This document shows, piece after piece, positions 34,573-44,632 of a DNA stretch of 64,000 nucleotides. Each line of letters begins with the position of its first letter. The first letter of the stretch is position 1. The notes below the pieces were generated by a model. That model was not told the origin of the DNA. It did no database searches and saw only the letters and a list, made by a program, of their open reading frames with translations. The DNA is taken from the NCBI GenBank assembly GCA_963377175.1, contig CAUJNA010001224.1:579001-643000 (forward strand), read 5' to 3'. A program made the position numbers and the translations under genes. This stretch comes from Effrenium voratum (Eukaryota; Sar; Dinophyceae; Suessiales; Symbiodiniaceae).

Positions 34573-35292
34573 ATACCACACGCCAGGCTTTGGCAAATAG
34601 TGGAAAGCACACGGCTGCAACTGAGAAAGCTTGTTTCAAACTGAATTGAACAGCAACACAGAAGCCAAGCAAGATGTCAGCGCAACAGTTGCGCCAGAAC
34701 ATGTCAACCTGAGATATACAATAGCAATGCAAGTAGGTATCCCTTTTTGTACAACATCTTGAACTCTGCTATCGTGTGTCTGTGGGCAACTTGATATTGG
34801 AAGCAATCCGAGGGGCGGATTGGGTAAACTTTGGCACTGTTCCAACTTGCTTCCTTGGTCTGTGAGGTCTAAGGTTCTCAGCTGATAGCTTTTGACCATG
34901 CAAATGCAGGCACATGGGCCCAAACTTGCAGCAGATGCGAAGAACTAAATACGAGCGTTCATCTCGCTAGAGTGACATAGCACCAGGACCTAGTTTGATG
35001 ACAAGAAAGCTGTCCCCCGCCCCTTAAAACATAAAAGCTGGCGTGCATTTGCTTTCGCTTTTCCAACCACACAAAAAGGGTACCCATGTACTAACTCTAT
35101 AAAAGACACACTCTCTGCTTTGGGATTCCCCACTTTTGGAAACGGGAAACCAAGTTCCCCGCCTTCCAAGACTGCGCTCACGATCAGCTCATCGCCCTAA
35201 ATGACACATGCGAAGCAAGAGACCGGTCAGGCAGGCTTTCCGGAAACGCACATCCTACTTTTGAGATTCGTACTCTTGCTCCATGCAGAATG

Positions 35293-35387
35293 TACCTGGA
35301 GTCTCCATGACCCTTTAAAAATGGGTCACTGACCCCGTTGTTTTGGGTGATGACCCCATTTTTCAGTTGTCATGGAGACTCCAGGTA
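35293..35387. mobile_element. palindromic element, family C (C1)
   Basis: 95 bp, TACCTGGAGTCTCCATGACC at the left and its near-perfect complement GTCATGGAGACTCCAGGTA at the right. The middle has AAAAATGGGTCACTGACCCC and GATGACCCCATTTTTC, themselves inverted, so almost the whole element can fold into one hairpin. TA lies at both edges. Confidence 0.9.
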
Positions 35388-35992
35388 CTCCTATTCAGAG
35401 CTGCATTCTGGCAAAACCCACTTCGGCCCACTGCATGGACGTTTCGCTTCAGGAGGCACAGCTATGTACAGCTTTGGGAATTCCCCCCCAGTATGCAAAG
35501 CAACACAAACATGTGGAAGTTCACCAAAGAGTCTTTTGCCATGGGGAAGAAGGAGCTGATGATGTGAAAGAGAACCCCTGCACAAAAAAGGAACCGAGGG
35601 AGATAAGGCAACCACTGGGTTTGGATGCACGACTTACTGCAAGTTGTTGTTGCCTGCTTTCCGAGGAGCAATGCAGCAAGGCAACTCAAAATCAAGCCCT
35701 TTTGCAAGGCTGGAAATCAGGCAAGGGCTCTCAACAACTGTGGTTTGTGCAGCGAGCAGCATGGTTTTGGCGAGGCAAAGCTCCGCAGGCATGCAAGAGG
35801 GGCTCCCAAAACTGTGCTGTTGGGAGGGAGGAGCAGCTGCCAGCAGAAACAGTCATGGATGCAGAGGTGCTGCGGGAGACAAGTTATTGGGCCACTGCAT
35901 GTGCTTTGTTGACTTCTTTTCAAGCACGCCACGTGTCCAGTCCAGTCTCAGCTGACAATGAATCGAAGCAACTCAAGCGACAGAAATCATGA
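35372..35992 (+). CDS. unidentified 206-codon frame overlapping element C1
   Basis: The longest frame in the window that is not built on a simple repeat, apart from the 259-codon frame at 49.8 kb. It is rich in Gln (about 10%), Glu, Lys and Cys (12). Asp, Glu and Lys total about 17% by my count. No domain, signal peptide or membrane span is seen. The ATG at 35372 lies inside the right arm of C1, so the true start is probably further in, or the frame is an exon. The other two plus-strand frames are also open over 35625-35955, which weakens the case. Confidence 0.3.
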   Translation: METPGTPIQSCILAKPTSAHCMDVSLQEAQLCTALGIPPQYAKQHKHVEVHQRVFCHGEEGADDVKENPCTKKEPREIRQPLGLDARLTASCCCLLSEEQCSKATQNQALLQGWKSGKGSQQLWFVQRAAWFWRGKAPQACKRGSQNCAVGREEQLPAETVMDAEVLRETSYWATACALLTSFQARHVSSPVSADNESKQLKRQKS

Positions 35993-37035
35993 TTCCTCAT
36001 CACGGAAACAACTGAGCTATCACCTGGTACCTCACATGAAACATGTTGAGAGGAAGGCTACCTTGCTTGGTGGTGTGATCTACCTTGCTTGCTATGCCAA
36101 GCGAAGAGATCAGAAAGCACACCATCCAGGCAGTTCATTCACTGCAGTGGACATGCTGCAATCCATGTTATTGACTCACGGCCTTTGACATGCGCCGCAT
36201 CACTTTGCCCCTCCCCAAATGCGCTGGGTGCCCAGCGTGGATCGTGCACTCCAAGCCAATCCTCGCCGGTAGAAGGCTCAAAACGACTCACCGGGGGGGC
36301 AGTTGAATTACAGTTGTGAATGGCATTTGATGACTTCCTTTAAACAAACGACCGGAAGCTTGGTGCTACATGTTGCTTTAGAAGCCTGAAAGTCTGCAGA
36401 TTCCACGAAATGCTCCTACCCGGAACTCTCTTCCGCGCTCTCCCGAAGCAATGCACCCAAAAGCAAAAGCGTCGCTCCGTCCTCATTCCAGGAAGCTTCT
36501 GCAGCAGCACTGAAAACTCCGTTCCCGCATCTCCAGCGCAACGGGATCCATGTGCCATCGCAAGGTCCTTGACTCTGTGCGTGCATGATTCCTTGATAGT
36601 GGACCCTATCATCCCAAAGAACACGTTGCTCTACAGCCATATGTTTATCACATTGGTTGACTTTGTGGTGATTTGTATTTGTGGCACACGTTTGCGGGCT
36701 GAACCCTTGGGCGTTGGCACCGTGAGCAAGGTCTGAACCTTAGCGCCTACATACAAGAGCAACCATATCTCAACCAGAACTGGCTGCGTAGATTACATTG
36801 CTTGGAGCTCACGCACAATCAACAAGCAAATCCTCGGTGGTTTGTGTTGAGATACGAATGGTCCATCATGGTCCTAAACTGTTCAAAGGAACTCAATAAC
36901 TTGTCCAAGAGTCACTACCAAGCAATCAGGATGGCCAAAACGAGGCATCTAAGAACCAACTCACAACTCATGCCAAACAACTTGCTTCTGACCACACATC
37001 ACACAGGTGCATGTAATCAAAACATATACATATAT
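35993..37035. other. stretch without recognisable gene
   Basis: Chance-length frames only, and no repeat family recognised. Confidence 0.45.
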
Positions 37036-37536
37036 ATGGTACAGCGTTGCCAGCCCCCCCCCCCTCCCCCCCCAATGGTCATGGGTCAGGCAAGTACCCC
37101 CCCCCCTGTGGTTGTGGTCCTGTGGTTGGGTTGTGGTGGTTTAGGGTTGGTTTAGAATTGGTTTAGGGTATATTTAGGGTGTATTTAGGGTTAGTTTAGG
37201 GTTGGTTCAGGGTTGATTTAGGTTGATTTATGTTGATTTAGGGTTGGTTTAGGGTTGGTTTAGGTTCAGAGGTGTACGGTCGGTTTAGGGTTTGGTTTAG
37301 GGTGTATTTAGGGTTGGTTTAGGGTTAGTTTAGGGTTGGTTTATGGTTGGTTGCGGGTTGGCTTGTCCTGGGGGTGGGGGTGCCGGGGTGTCGGGTGCGA
37401 GTTCAGGGGGTCGGGGTGGGGGTGGGACCGTAGGTGCCAGGATCCGGGGGCTCGGGGTCTCGGGCCGGGGGGGGTCCTGGGGGACCATACCATATGGGGG
37501 GGGGGGGGGGGGTAGCAACACGGAACACGGGACCAT
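37036..37536. mobile_element. element with poly-C/poly-G ends and telomere-like core, copy J2
   Basis: About 501 bp. Left end ATGGTACAGCGTTGCCAGC, then C runs. Right end a G run of about 17, then TAGCAACACGGAACACGGGA and CCAT. The complement of the right end resembles the left (ATGGT, CGTGTTGCTA, then Cs). The core 37140-37340 has about a dozen TTTAGGG words, mostly in an 11-bp unit TTTAGGGTTRG. GGCTTGTCCTGGGGG precedes the G-rich arm, as in J1. No frame of interest. Confidence 0.7.
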
Positions 37537-38219
37537 ATATATATATATATAAATGCATCGTATAAACATGGAAGAGAACCGCTATTGCATTTGTCATGGG
37601 GCACAAACACAGAGAGTCTTCCACGAAACAACATTTGCAGTTTCAGTGACACAATGCATGTGATTTCTATACCATGAAGCCATGAAGCCGAATCGCGCAT
37701 CACCCAACCAAACCATGGCTGACAGTCATTGTTGTACTTAGCTTTGCTAGTTGGTAATGCGCCAAAATTGTCGCAAGACAACCATGATCCCGCCCCGCTG
37801 CCCACTCCTTGGAAGTGCTGGGCGAGTTGTTTTCAATGTCATCTGGCCTTGGCGGAATGGGGTACTCATGGGGCACCCGTGCCATTCAAACACTGAGCTC
37901 GGACACAAGGGAAGTCTTTTCGGCAGGTGTGCGCACTGCAAAAAAAGGCGCGATGTTGCTAAAATATTCATGCCAGTTTGCATGCAGTAACGTGCTCTTG
38001 TAACGTCAGCAACATCACAACGATGCCATCTGAGAAAAGGAACTCCCTTGTAACAAACCATCATCCCCGGCGAGATCGTTTTGTCTAGGAGAGCTCGCTG
38101 AAATTTGTCCAAGAAATCTGCTCACAGCTCAAGTTTGCAACAATCCTAATTGTTGTTTCCAACTCCCGAAACAATCATGGGAAACCCAGGTTAAAAGACC
38201 TTGTGCCAAGCAGTTGTGC

Positions 38220-38430
38220 CTGTGTGTGCCCAAATTAGTGGGCATGCGTGCGTGCGTGTCTGTCTCTGATTTGTCTCTGTTGCCGTCTCTCGCAACGTGT
38301 GTGTGTGTGTGCGCGCGTGTGCGTGCACGTGGGTGTTTGTATTGTGTGTGTGCGCGTGTGCGTGTGTGGTTGTGTGCGTGCCTGCGTGGGCGCGTACGTG
38401 CGCGCGTGCGTGCGCGTGGGAAGGGAGTGA
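38220..38430. repeat. compound TG/GCGTGC microsatellite
   Basis: TG runs mixed with GCGCGTG and GTGCGTGC words and a CTGTCTCTG block. This is the shortest of three such loci (see 39095 and 43210). Long frames on either strand are dipeptide-like strings. Confidence 0.85.
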
Positions 38431-39094
38431 GTTGTGAGTGAACTCATGCACACCGTTGGGGGTAGGTCACAAGTCAGCAGCCTTTCGAGCACATGGCTTA
38501 CAATTCCGGTTTCGGCAACGATTGACCTTGGAAATACATTTTTCGCCGCTGTCGTGCTCATGTCTCCTGGGAAACATGCAAAGGTACTGAGTCTAGATTG
38601 CTTCTTTTGGGCAATATAAAGCTATTCCTAAACCTCTGCGAAAAAGGAAAAAAACACCTCCTGAGAAATTGTTGTATCGTAGTTGCTCTGGTTCTTGAGC
38701 GGGACTTTTTGCTGTGACGTTAATCTCGCCTGACACGTGATCAGAAGGGAGTCGGGCCCCGCCGCCCTCTGGGGTGGAACATGGTAGAGCACGCAGACCC
38801 TCGACAGCCATCATCTATCATCTCGGATCCGCCCTGTTGCCTGCACGTATTACACATGCAGCCGCAGGAATGCCGGGCAGGTTGCCTGTTTTGGCTGTTC
38901 TAGTGCTACTATCCGCCGACAACAGACGGCGTGTTGCACACAAGGCATGCTCCTTACCTGTTTCCCGTTACCGCTCCCCAGGGACACGAATCTGGACTTC
39001 CTCCGGGGGTTGGCCATGTTGGCCACGCAATGCCACGTACCACCCAGTGATTCCAAGACGCCCCTTTTCATAAAATAAATCCATTCATACGAGG

Positions 39095-39237
39095 GGTGTG
39101 TGTGTGTGTGTGTGTCTGTGTCTGTGTCTGTGTCTGTGTCTGTGTCTGTGTCTGTGTGTGCGTCTGTGTGTGTGTGTGTGTGTGTGTGTTTGTGTGTGTT
39201 TGTGTGTTTGTGTGTGTGTGTGTTTGTGTGTGTAGCG

Positions 39238-39308
<71 letters not shown>

Positions 39309-39313
39309 GTGCC

Positions 39314-39350
<37 letters not shown>

Positions 39351-40150
39351 GGGTGGGCGGGTGGGCGGGCGGGTGGGCGGGCGGGTGGGTGGGGTGGGTG
39401 GGTGGGTGGGTGGGTGGGTGGGTGGGTGGGTGGGTGGGTGGGTGGGTGGGTGGGTGGGTGGGTGGGTGGGTGGGTGGGTGGGTGGGTGGGTGGGTGGGTG
39501 GGTGGGTGGGTGGGTGGGTGGGTGGGTGGGTGGGTGTGTGTCTGTGTGTCTGTGTGCGTCTGTGTTTGTGTGTGTGTGTGTCTCTGTGTGTGTGTGTGTG
39601 TGTCTGTGTGTGTGCGTATCTGTGTGTGTCTCTGTGTGTGTCTGTGTGTGTATCTGTGTGTGTATCTGTGTGTGTGTGTGTGTCTGTGCGTGTGTGTCTG
39701 TGTGTGTTTGTGTCTGTGTGTGTGTCTGTGTGTGTGTGTGTGTGTCTGTGTCTGTGTCTGTGTCTGTGTCTGTGTTTGTGTCTGTGTCTGTGTCTGTCTC
39801 TGTGACTGTGTTTGTGTCTGTGTCTGTGTCTGTCTGTGTCTGGCTGTGTCTGTGTGTCTGTGTGTCGGTGTGTGTCTGTGTGTGTCTGTGTGCGTGTGTG
39901 TCTGCGTGTGTGTCTGTGTGTGTGTGTGTCTGTGTGTGTGTGTCTGTGTGTGTGTCTGTGTGTGTCTCTGTGTGTGTGTGTGTGTGTCTGTGTGTCTGTG
40001 TGTTTGTGTCTGTGTCCGTGTGTGTGTGTGTCTGTGTGTCTGTGTCTGAGTTGCGCGTGTGTGTTTGGTCGTGTTCTACGCATCTGTGCGCCAGTGCCTG
40101 CATCTCCGCGTCTGCGCGTGTTTTCTTGTGTCTCTGTGTAGCTGGGCGCG
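39095..40150. repeat. about 1-kb compound microsatellite
   Basis: Ordered blocks: TG with CTGTGT hexamers (39095-39235), GCTT array of about 18 copies (39236-39308), GTGC array (about 39309-39350), GGGC/GGGT mix (about 39351-39390), GGGT array of about 36 copies (39391-39536), then about 500 bp of TG runs broken by CTG and CTCTG. Frames of 180-417 codons on both strands (Cys/Val, or His/Thr, Pro/Thr) come from the repeat and are not genes. Confidence 0.97.
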
Positions 40151-40634
40151 CCTGTGCGTCTATGCGCGCCTGTGCGCAAGGAACCCCCGTCTAATTGCAA
40201 ACAAAGCCCAATGATGGCCACAAATGGCCACCAATGCCAATAGAAAGTATCTTTCGAAAACCATCCCATTCCGCAGAGCAGGTTTCATTGGCCAGGGGTT
40301 CCCGCCAGGCATGCAATCAACCCAAAGGCCACGGCACTGCGTCAATGTCAAACAACTCGGCTGCATCGTCCGCGTCTCCGTCTCCTATCCCAGCCGTTGG
40401 CCAACATGGACCCTCCGGGCAAATTTCAACGTGAGCTTAGCCAACCTGCAGCTATCTTAAGATCGAAGACTTCTTCTGCTACTACATCCTCTGGCCAATC
40501 TCTCCATCTCGTGTTGCAAACAATTTGGAAAGGTTCAGGAGACGTTTCCGAAAACTGGAAAGCGCGAGCGCGCTTCCGGCAGGAGCAGTTCTCTCTCAGA
40601 ATTCGCTACAAGCACCAGAACCCTGCAACAAAGC

Positions 40635-41081
40635 TTGACAAAGCCAACAAGACCAGACCACCGAACAAACATTGCGGGTTGGTTGACTACGCTTGTTCTG
40701 CGTGTGGCCATCTCCCTTGCGATTGATCGTTCTCAGCCGCCTGAACACGAGAACACTGCAAAAAGTCAAAAGGGGGCTGGGAGAAATTGCAAGCTGTCCG
40801 CCGAGCGTAGATTGCAAATAGGACCTTGGCGCAGTTGGTTCCCTACCATGGCAGGCATTAGCGTGGATTTTCACAAACACACGTGCGACCCTGCTCTTGA
40901 GTGGTTCGTTCTTAAACATCGGTGGCTGACCTGCCGCAAAAGCTTGAGATTTTGCAGACTATACCCAGGCCAGTCGCGCGAGGACACAGTCAATGCGATT
41001 CGAAAAGTACCACAGTGTGTGCGCCGAGCGATTGTTCTACTCGGAGATCAACTTTTCTCTCAGCAAGTGGGGTGGCATTGA
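40635..41081 (+). CDS. unidentified 148-codon frame
   Basis: Begins at a TTG, so the true start is unknown. It contains LSAERRLQIGPWRSWF, CDPALEWFVLKHRWL and SREDTVNAIRKVPQCVRR. Asp, Glu and Lys are about 13%. The frame ends just before the first copy of a duplicated segment (41089). No family or clear splice border was found. Confidence 0.18.
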   Translation: MTKPTRPDHRTNIAGWLTTLVLRVAISLAIDRSQPPEHENTAKSQKGAGRNCKLSAERRLQIGPWRSWFPTMAGISVDFHKHTCDPALEWFVLKHRWLTCRKSLRFCRLYPGQSREDTVNAIRKVPQCVRRAIVLLGDQLFSQQVGWH

Positions 41082-41088
41082 AGGGATC

Positions 41089-41252
41089 TGTGTCAACGAA
41101 GACGCCCTTCTTTGCTGGTGAAATCCAACGGGACACCGTTGGACATACCTGCATCGCAATGGCCGCGATGTTTTCATTGTTGCTTCTCTGTTGCTTCAGG
41201 TTGTGATGCTGTTACTGGTTGATTCATGCGAGGGAGCAAACACGTCAGCTAG
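41089..41252 (+). repeat. dispersed repeat, copy 1 of 2
   Basis: Colinear with 42153-42290: TCAACGAAGACG, a CTTCTTTG/CTGCTTTG word, ATCCAACGGGAC, a CTTCTCTGTTGCTTCAGG-like word, TGTGATG and ACACGTCAGCT. Identity is perhaps three quarters, with small gaps. One frame stays open in both copies (TKT, then GEIQRD; another ends MF and CFRL or GFRL), so it may be a piece of an old coding element. Confidence 0.65.
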
Positions 41253-41767
41253 TTTATGATCAAACCAACTCGAACCGCGCTCGACATGCACCCTATTCGA
41301 TTTGATTGGCTCTCTCGAACCTCGGGTGCTCCCGCCGTGCGGACCTGGGGTGGCACTGTTTGCAGTTCACTCAGAGGGCTGCTATTTTCTGCAGAAGACA
41401 GTTGCATCCTCAGAGAAAGGGCGATGGATATTTGCTCTACTAGCTGTGTACTGCGTGCCGTTCCTCACCAGTTGACATATAATGAGAAGGCTCTCGGAGC
41501 CCACAGGTGCTGTAGCACCTCTCATGGTCGGAGCTGCCAGTTGCATTGAACTGGTCAGCAAACCTGTATCGCTAAAGTCTCACCCGCTTGTTCGTGTTCT
41601 TCCTGTTGCTTCCTTTTACCGGTGTGCTTCTTTTTCCTCTCGGTCTTATCTCCATGTGTATGTCCTCATTGTCTTCTTCCTGCCTGTTCTTCGGCGTTCT
41701 GGCTCCTTTGCGCGCCCTTGTTCTCCGCGCCTTTGCGGGATAGCTTCCTGCTCTTCTGGCTCCTTGG

Positions 41768-41860
41768 TACCTGGAGTCTCCATGACCCTTAAAAATGGGG
41801 TCACTGCCCAAGATAATGGGGTCATGGACCCATTTTAAAAGGTCATGAAAACTCCAGGTA
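41768..41860. mobile_element. palindromic element, family C (C2)
   Basis: 93 bp, TACCTGGAGTCTCCATGACC to its complement-like GGTCATGAAAACTCCAGGTA, with AAAAATGGGGTCACTG and ATAATGGGGTCATGGACCCA inside. It lies between the two copies of the 41.1/42.15 kb duplication. Confidence 0.9.
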
Positions 41861-42152
41861 CTTTGCTTTGCTTGGCTTCTTCGTCTTTGCCTCTTGTTTC
41901 TTGCTCATTCCGCTGGACATCTTCTTCACGCTCCTCTGGATTTCTCGTCCGCCAGTCTTCGCTGTTCTACAAGGCTCAGGTTGCCTGCGCGCTTTAGGGT
42001 CGTCGCCCGCGGAGACCCTAAACCTTGGCTCCCCTGTGTTTCTTGTTTCTTGGCCGCGGAGGCCCAACTTGAGACCGGTTTGCTTGGTTTTGTTCGTTTC
42101 TTGTCTCTCTACTACGGGAGACGCGGGTGTCTGCGCGTGTGTGTGCCGAGCC

Positions 42153-42290
42153 CCTGATCAACGAAGACGGCCTGCTTTGGTGAGATCCAACGGGACGCCA
42201 GTTCGGATGTTTGCGCTGTCGCTTTTCTGTGGCTTCAGGCTGTGATGCGCTGATGCAGTTGTCTTGGATCGATGGAGCCGACACGTCAGC
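42153..42290 (+). repeat. dispersed repeat, copy 2 of 2
   Basis: Diverged partner of 41089-41252 in the same orientation, about 1.06 kb downstream. The end ACACGTCAGCTTG is shared. The plus-strand frame ending here at 42245 (125 codons, hydrophobic) is probably not coding as a whole. Confidence 0.65.
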
Positions 42291-43149
42291 TTGTTCAGGG
42301 TCGTTTGACGTGTGCCTTCTCCCTTGACGAGTCCAAGTCTGCGTGCTGTCTTGCCAGCAGCTTCTGTCACAATATGTCCAGCAATCCCAAGCTAGTCAGC
42401 GCCGCAATCCCTGAGCACCACTATCACAATCCATGATGACGCTCCGCAGTGAGTTGTAGCGAGCCCCAGCGACCTCACGCATAACCAAATACCTCATCCA
42501 ATCCTTACCAAGCTCTCTTGCCGAGGCTTACACCCAAACAAGCAATTCCAAGCAAAAGCTTGTGCTGCAACCCATAACCCAGACAAAAAAACAAAAAAGC
42601 AAAAGCTATATATATATACAACATATCCTAAACCAACATGCACCCCATTCGCAAAGCCGAAGTCGAGCGCTTCGGAGGGCTCCTGCGGGCTTCGCATCGG
42701 AGCTTGCGTATCCTGGCCGTTTCGCACTCCGTCTGCGCGCGACCTGATTTGTTTGGTTTCCCAAGATGCAACCAAAAGAAGCAAGAAACCCATTCACAGT
42801 GCTGGAGCTCTGCGATTGAAAGATCGGATGATCAGTCATAAAGCAATGCTCTCAATTGTACGGCGTTGTCTCTGCATTTCCGTAGCTATCCGGCCCATCA
42901 TAGTTCGTAGCTGAAGCAAAGCACAGGAACATGAGGTGCTTGCTCATCCCTGATTGAACAGGGTACCAACAGGTATTCCAGTTCCAATCACTTGTGCAGA
43001 GTCTACCAAGAAGGAAGCCAGCCAGCCATGGCAAATGACATTGAAGGGTCGCGAGAGAAGAGTGCAGAGGCAGAGGCGACAGGATTCATTTGGGCACACA
43101 CACACACACCTCCCTGTCAAAGTTTGAAGTGGGCGTTCTTGTTGGGCAC
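42291..43149. other. stretch without recognisable gene
   Basis: Only a short TA run (about 42607-42619) and chance-length frames. Confidence 0.45.
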
Positions 43150-43209
43150 GCACACTGTCTATACTATATATATATATTATAAATATACAATTTGCGGCAT
43201 GCACAAATG

Positions 43210-43462
43210 CACCCTGTGTGTGTGTGTGCGTATCTGCATGTCTTTGAGTCTGTGTGTGTCTGTGCCTCTGCGTGCGTTCGTGCGTGCGCGAGTGGGTGGG
43301 TGGGTGGGTGGGTGGGCGGGCGGGCGGGCGGGCGGGCGGGCGGGTTGGTGGGTGGGTGGGTGGGTGGGTGGGTGTGTGTGAGTGTGCGCGCGTCTGTGTG
43401 TCTGTGTGTCTGAGTGTCTGTGTGTCTGTGTGTCTGTGTGTCTGTGTCTGTCTGTGCGCTTG
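43210..43462. repeat. compound TG/GTGC/GGGT/GGGC microsatellite
   Basis: TG run, GCGTGCGTTCGTGCGTGC, GGGT (about 43292-43315), GGGC (about 43316-43344), GGGT (about 43350-43372), then TG with CTGTGTGT hexamers. The block order repeats that of 39095-40150 on a smaller scale. Confidence 0.95.
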
Positions 43463-43789
43463 TGGGGGATTCCATATTCACATGATGCTTACAAGATCTT
43501 TGGTTAAAGCAAGTTAAAGTCAAGCCACCAGTGAAATGGTGGAACGCAAAACACTCTTCCAAACCAGCATCGCGCCTTTGCCTTGGTAGCCCAAAACACC
43601 AAAGGCTCAACGAAGGCTCTGGCGTCTTTGTCTGTCAGCACACATGTGCAAGTCTGCCCATCTGCCTGAGAAGCGGCATGCTGCATGCTTGCTCATTTGT
43701 ATAGCAACATGTTCCGGGGGCAATCCCTTCGCCCTAATGCTAACCCCCCCTTAGTCGGTTTTGGGATTTTCAAAAGTCGGTTTTAGTAT

Positions 43790-44224
43790 TTGGGGAATGT
43801 TCAGCATTCATTAATTACTTCTTACAAAATCGGACATTTCGAAGTTGAAAGCATCAGATCCATGGCTTGGCATCCCTCAGCATCGGTTGCCCGTCCAGCC
43901 TTGCCCTTCAAGTGGCACCATGCCTGGCAAGCTGCTACGACGAAAATTGCTTCAACAAATGGCCATGGGGCCATGGGATGCTGTTTCACTGGTCGGGCTG
44001 ACACCAAACAACAACTGGAAGTAGGGCACCAGGAGGGTACAAAACAGACTCGACAGGGATGCATTCGCATAGCACTCTCGACGAAGCCGTTCAAGGAATG
44101 GGATCCAGAGTCAGGCACAATCATGATAAGTTGCAGCAAAGTAATGAATGTTGAACCTGATTCTAGCAATGGGTATCCGTGGCTACGCACAGAAGTTGTG
44201 AACAACTCAACCTCCAACAATTGA
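43790..44224 (+). CDS. unidentified 144-codon frame
   Basis: No ATG at its beginning (TTG), so it may be an exon. The C-terminal half is the better part (STKPFKEWDPESGTIMISCS and NVEPDSSNGYPWLRTEVV), with about 19% Asp, Glu and Lys by my count. The opposite strand is also open over nearly the same span. No family was recognised. Confidence 0.2.
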   Translation: MGNVQHSLITSYKIGHFEVESIRSMAWHPSASVARPALPFKWHHAWQAATTKIASTNGHGAMGCCFTGRADTKQQLEVGHQEGTKQTRQGCIRIALSTKPFKEWDPESGTIMISCSKVMNVEPDSSNGYPWLRTEVVNNSTSNN

Positions 44225-44450
44225 CAGCTGCCTTCTGTTTAAACATTCGTTACTGTTGATTGCAAAACCATGCAACAACCATAAACATCATCATGCATGC
44301 ACATTCTGCATATCGGGCATTCTTTAAGAATTCATGTAGAAGGATGTTCCATTCCTGGCCATCGGGGTGCTCTGTGGCACCTGCATGGGGGAAGACTCAC
44401 TGAAGAAGCTGGCATGGAACCCAGAGAGCCATCCTAAACAACCTGGAAAG

Positions 44451-44632
44451 CCGTATGGCCGTTTTTTTTTGGACGGAACCCGTATTTGGTTCATTTTTCC
44501 CGTATGGTCATTTTTTGCTGGCCGGTGGCCGTATTTGGCCGTTTGCAACCCGTATTTTTTCAACAAATTGTTGACAAAAAGCCGTAAATAACCGTATGGT
44601 CATTTTTTTGTGGCCCAAGCCGTATGGACAGA
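44451..44632. repeat. CCGTAT minisatellite
   Basis: CCGTATGG or CCGTATTT words start at about 44451, 44488, 44509, 44529, 44548 and later (44582, 44592, 44620). Each is followed by a GGTCATTTTTT-like or GCCGTTT-like T-rich tail. Unit length varies from 10 to 35 bp. A CCGTATTTTTTGGGGG word also sits in the loop of the 8053-8229 element, hinting at a shared origin. Confidence 0.8.

Noticed and set aside
37140..37340. Chromosome end (telomere)
   Set aside because: The TTTAGGG words are degenerate, arranged in an 11-bp unit, and flanked on both sides by ordinary sequence, so this is internal.
38850..40269. Open frames of 180-417 codons on both strands
   Set aside because: They consist of Cys/Val, His/Thr or Pro/Thr strings produced by the compound microsatellite. 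No stop can arise in such repeats.
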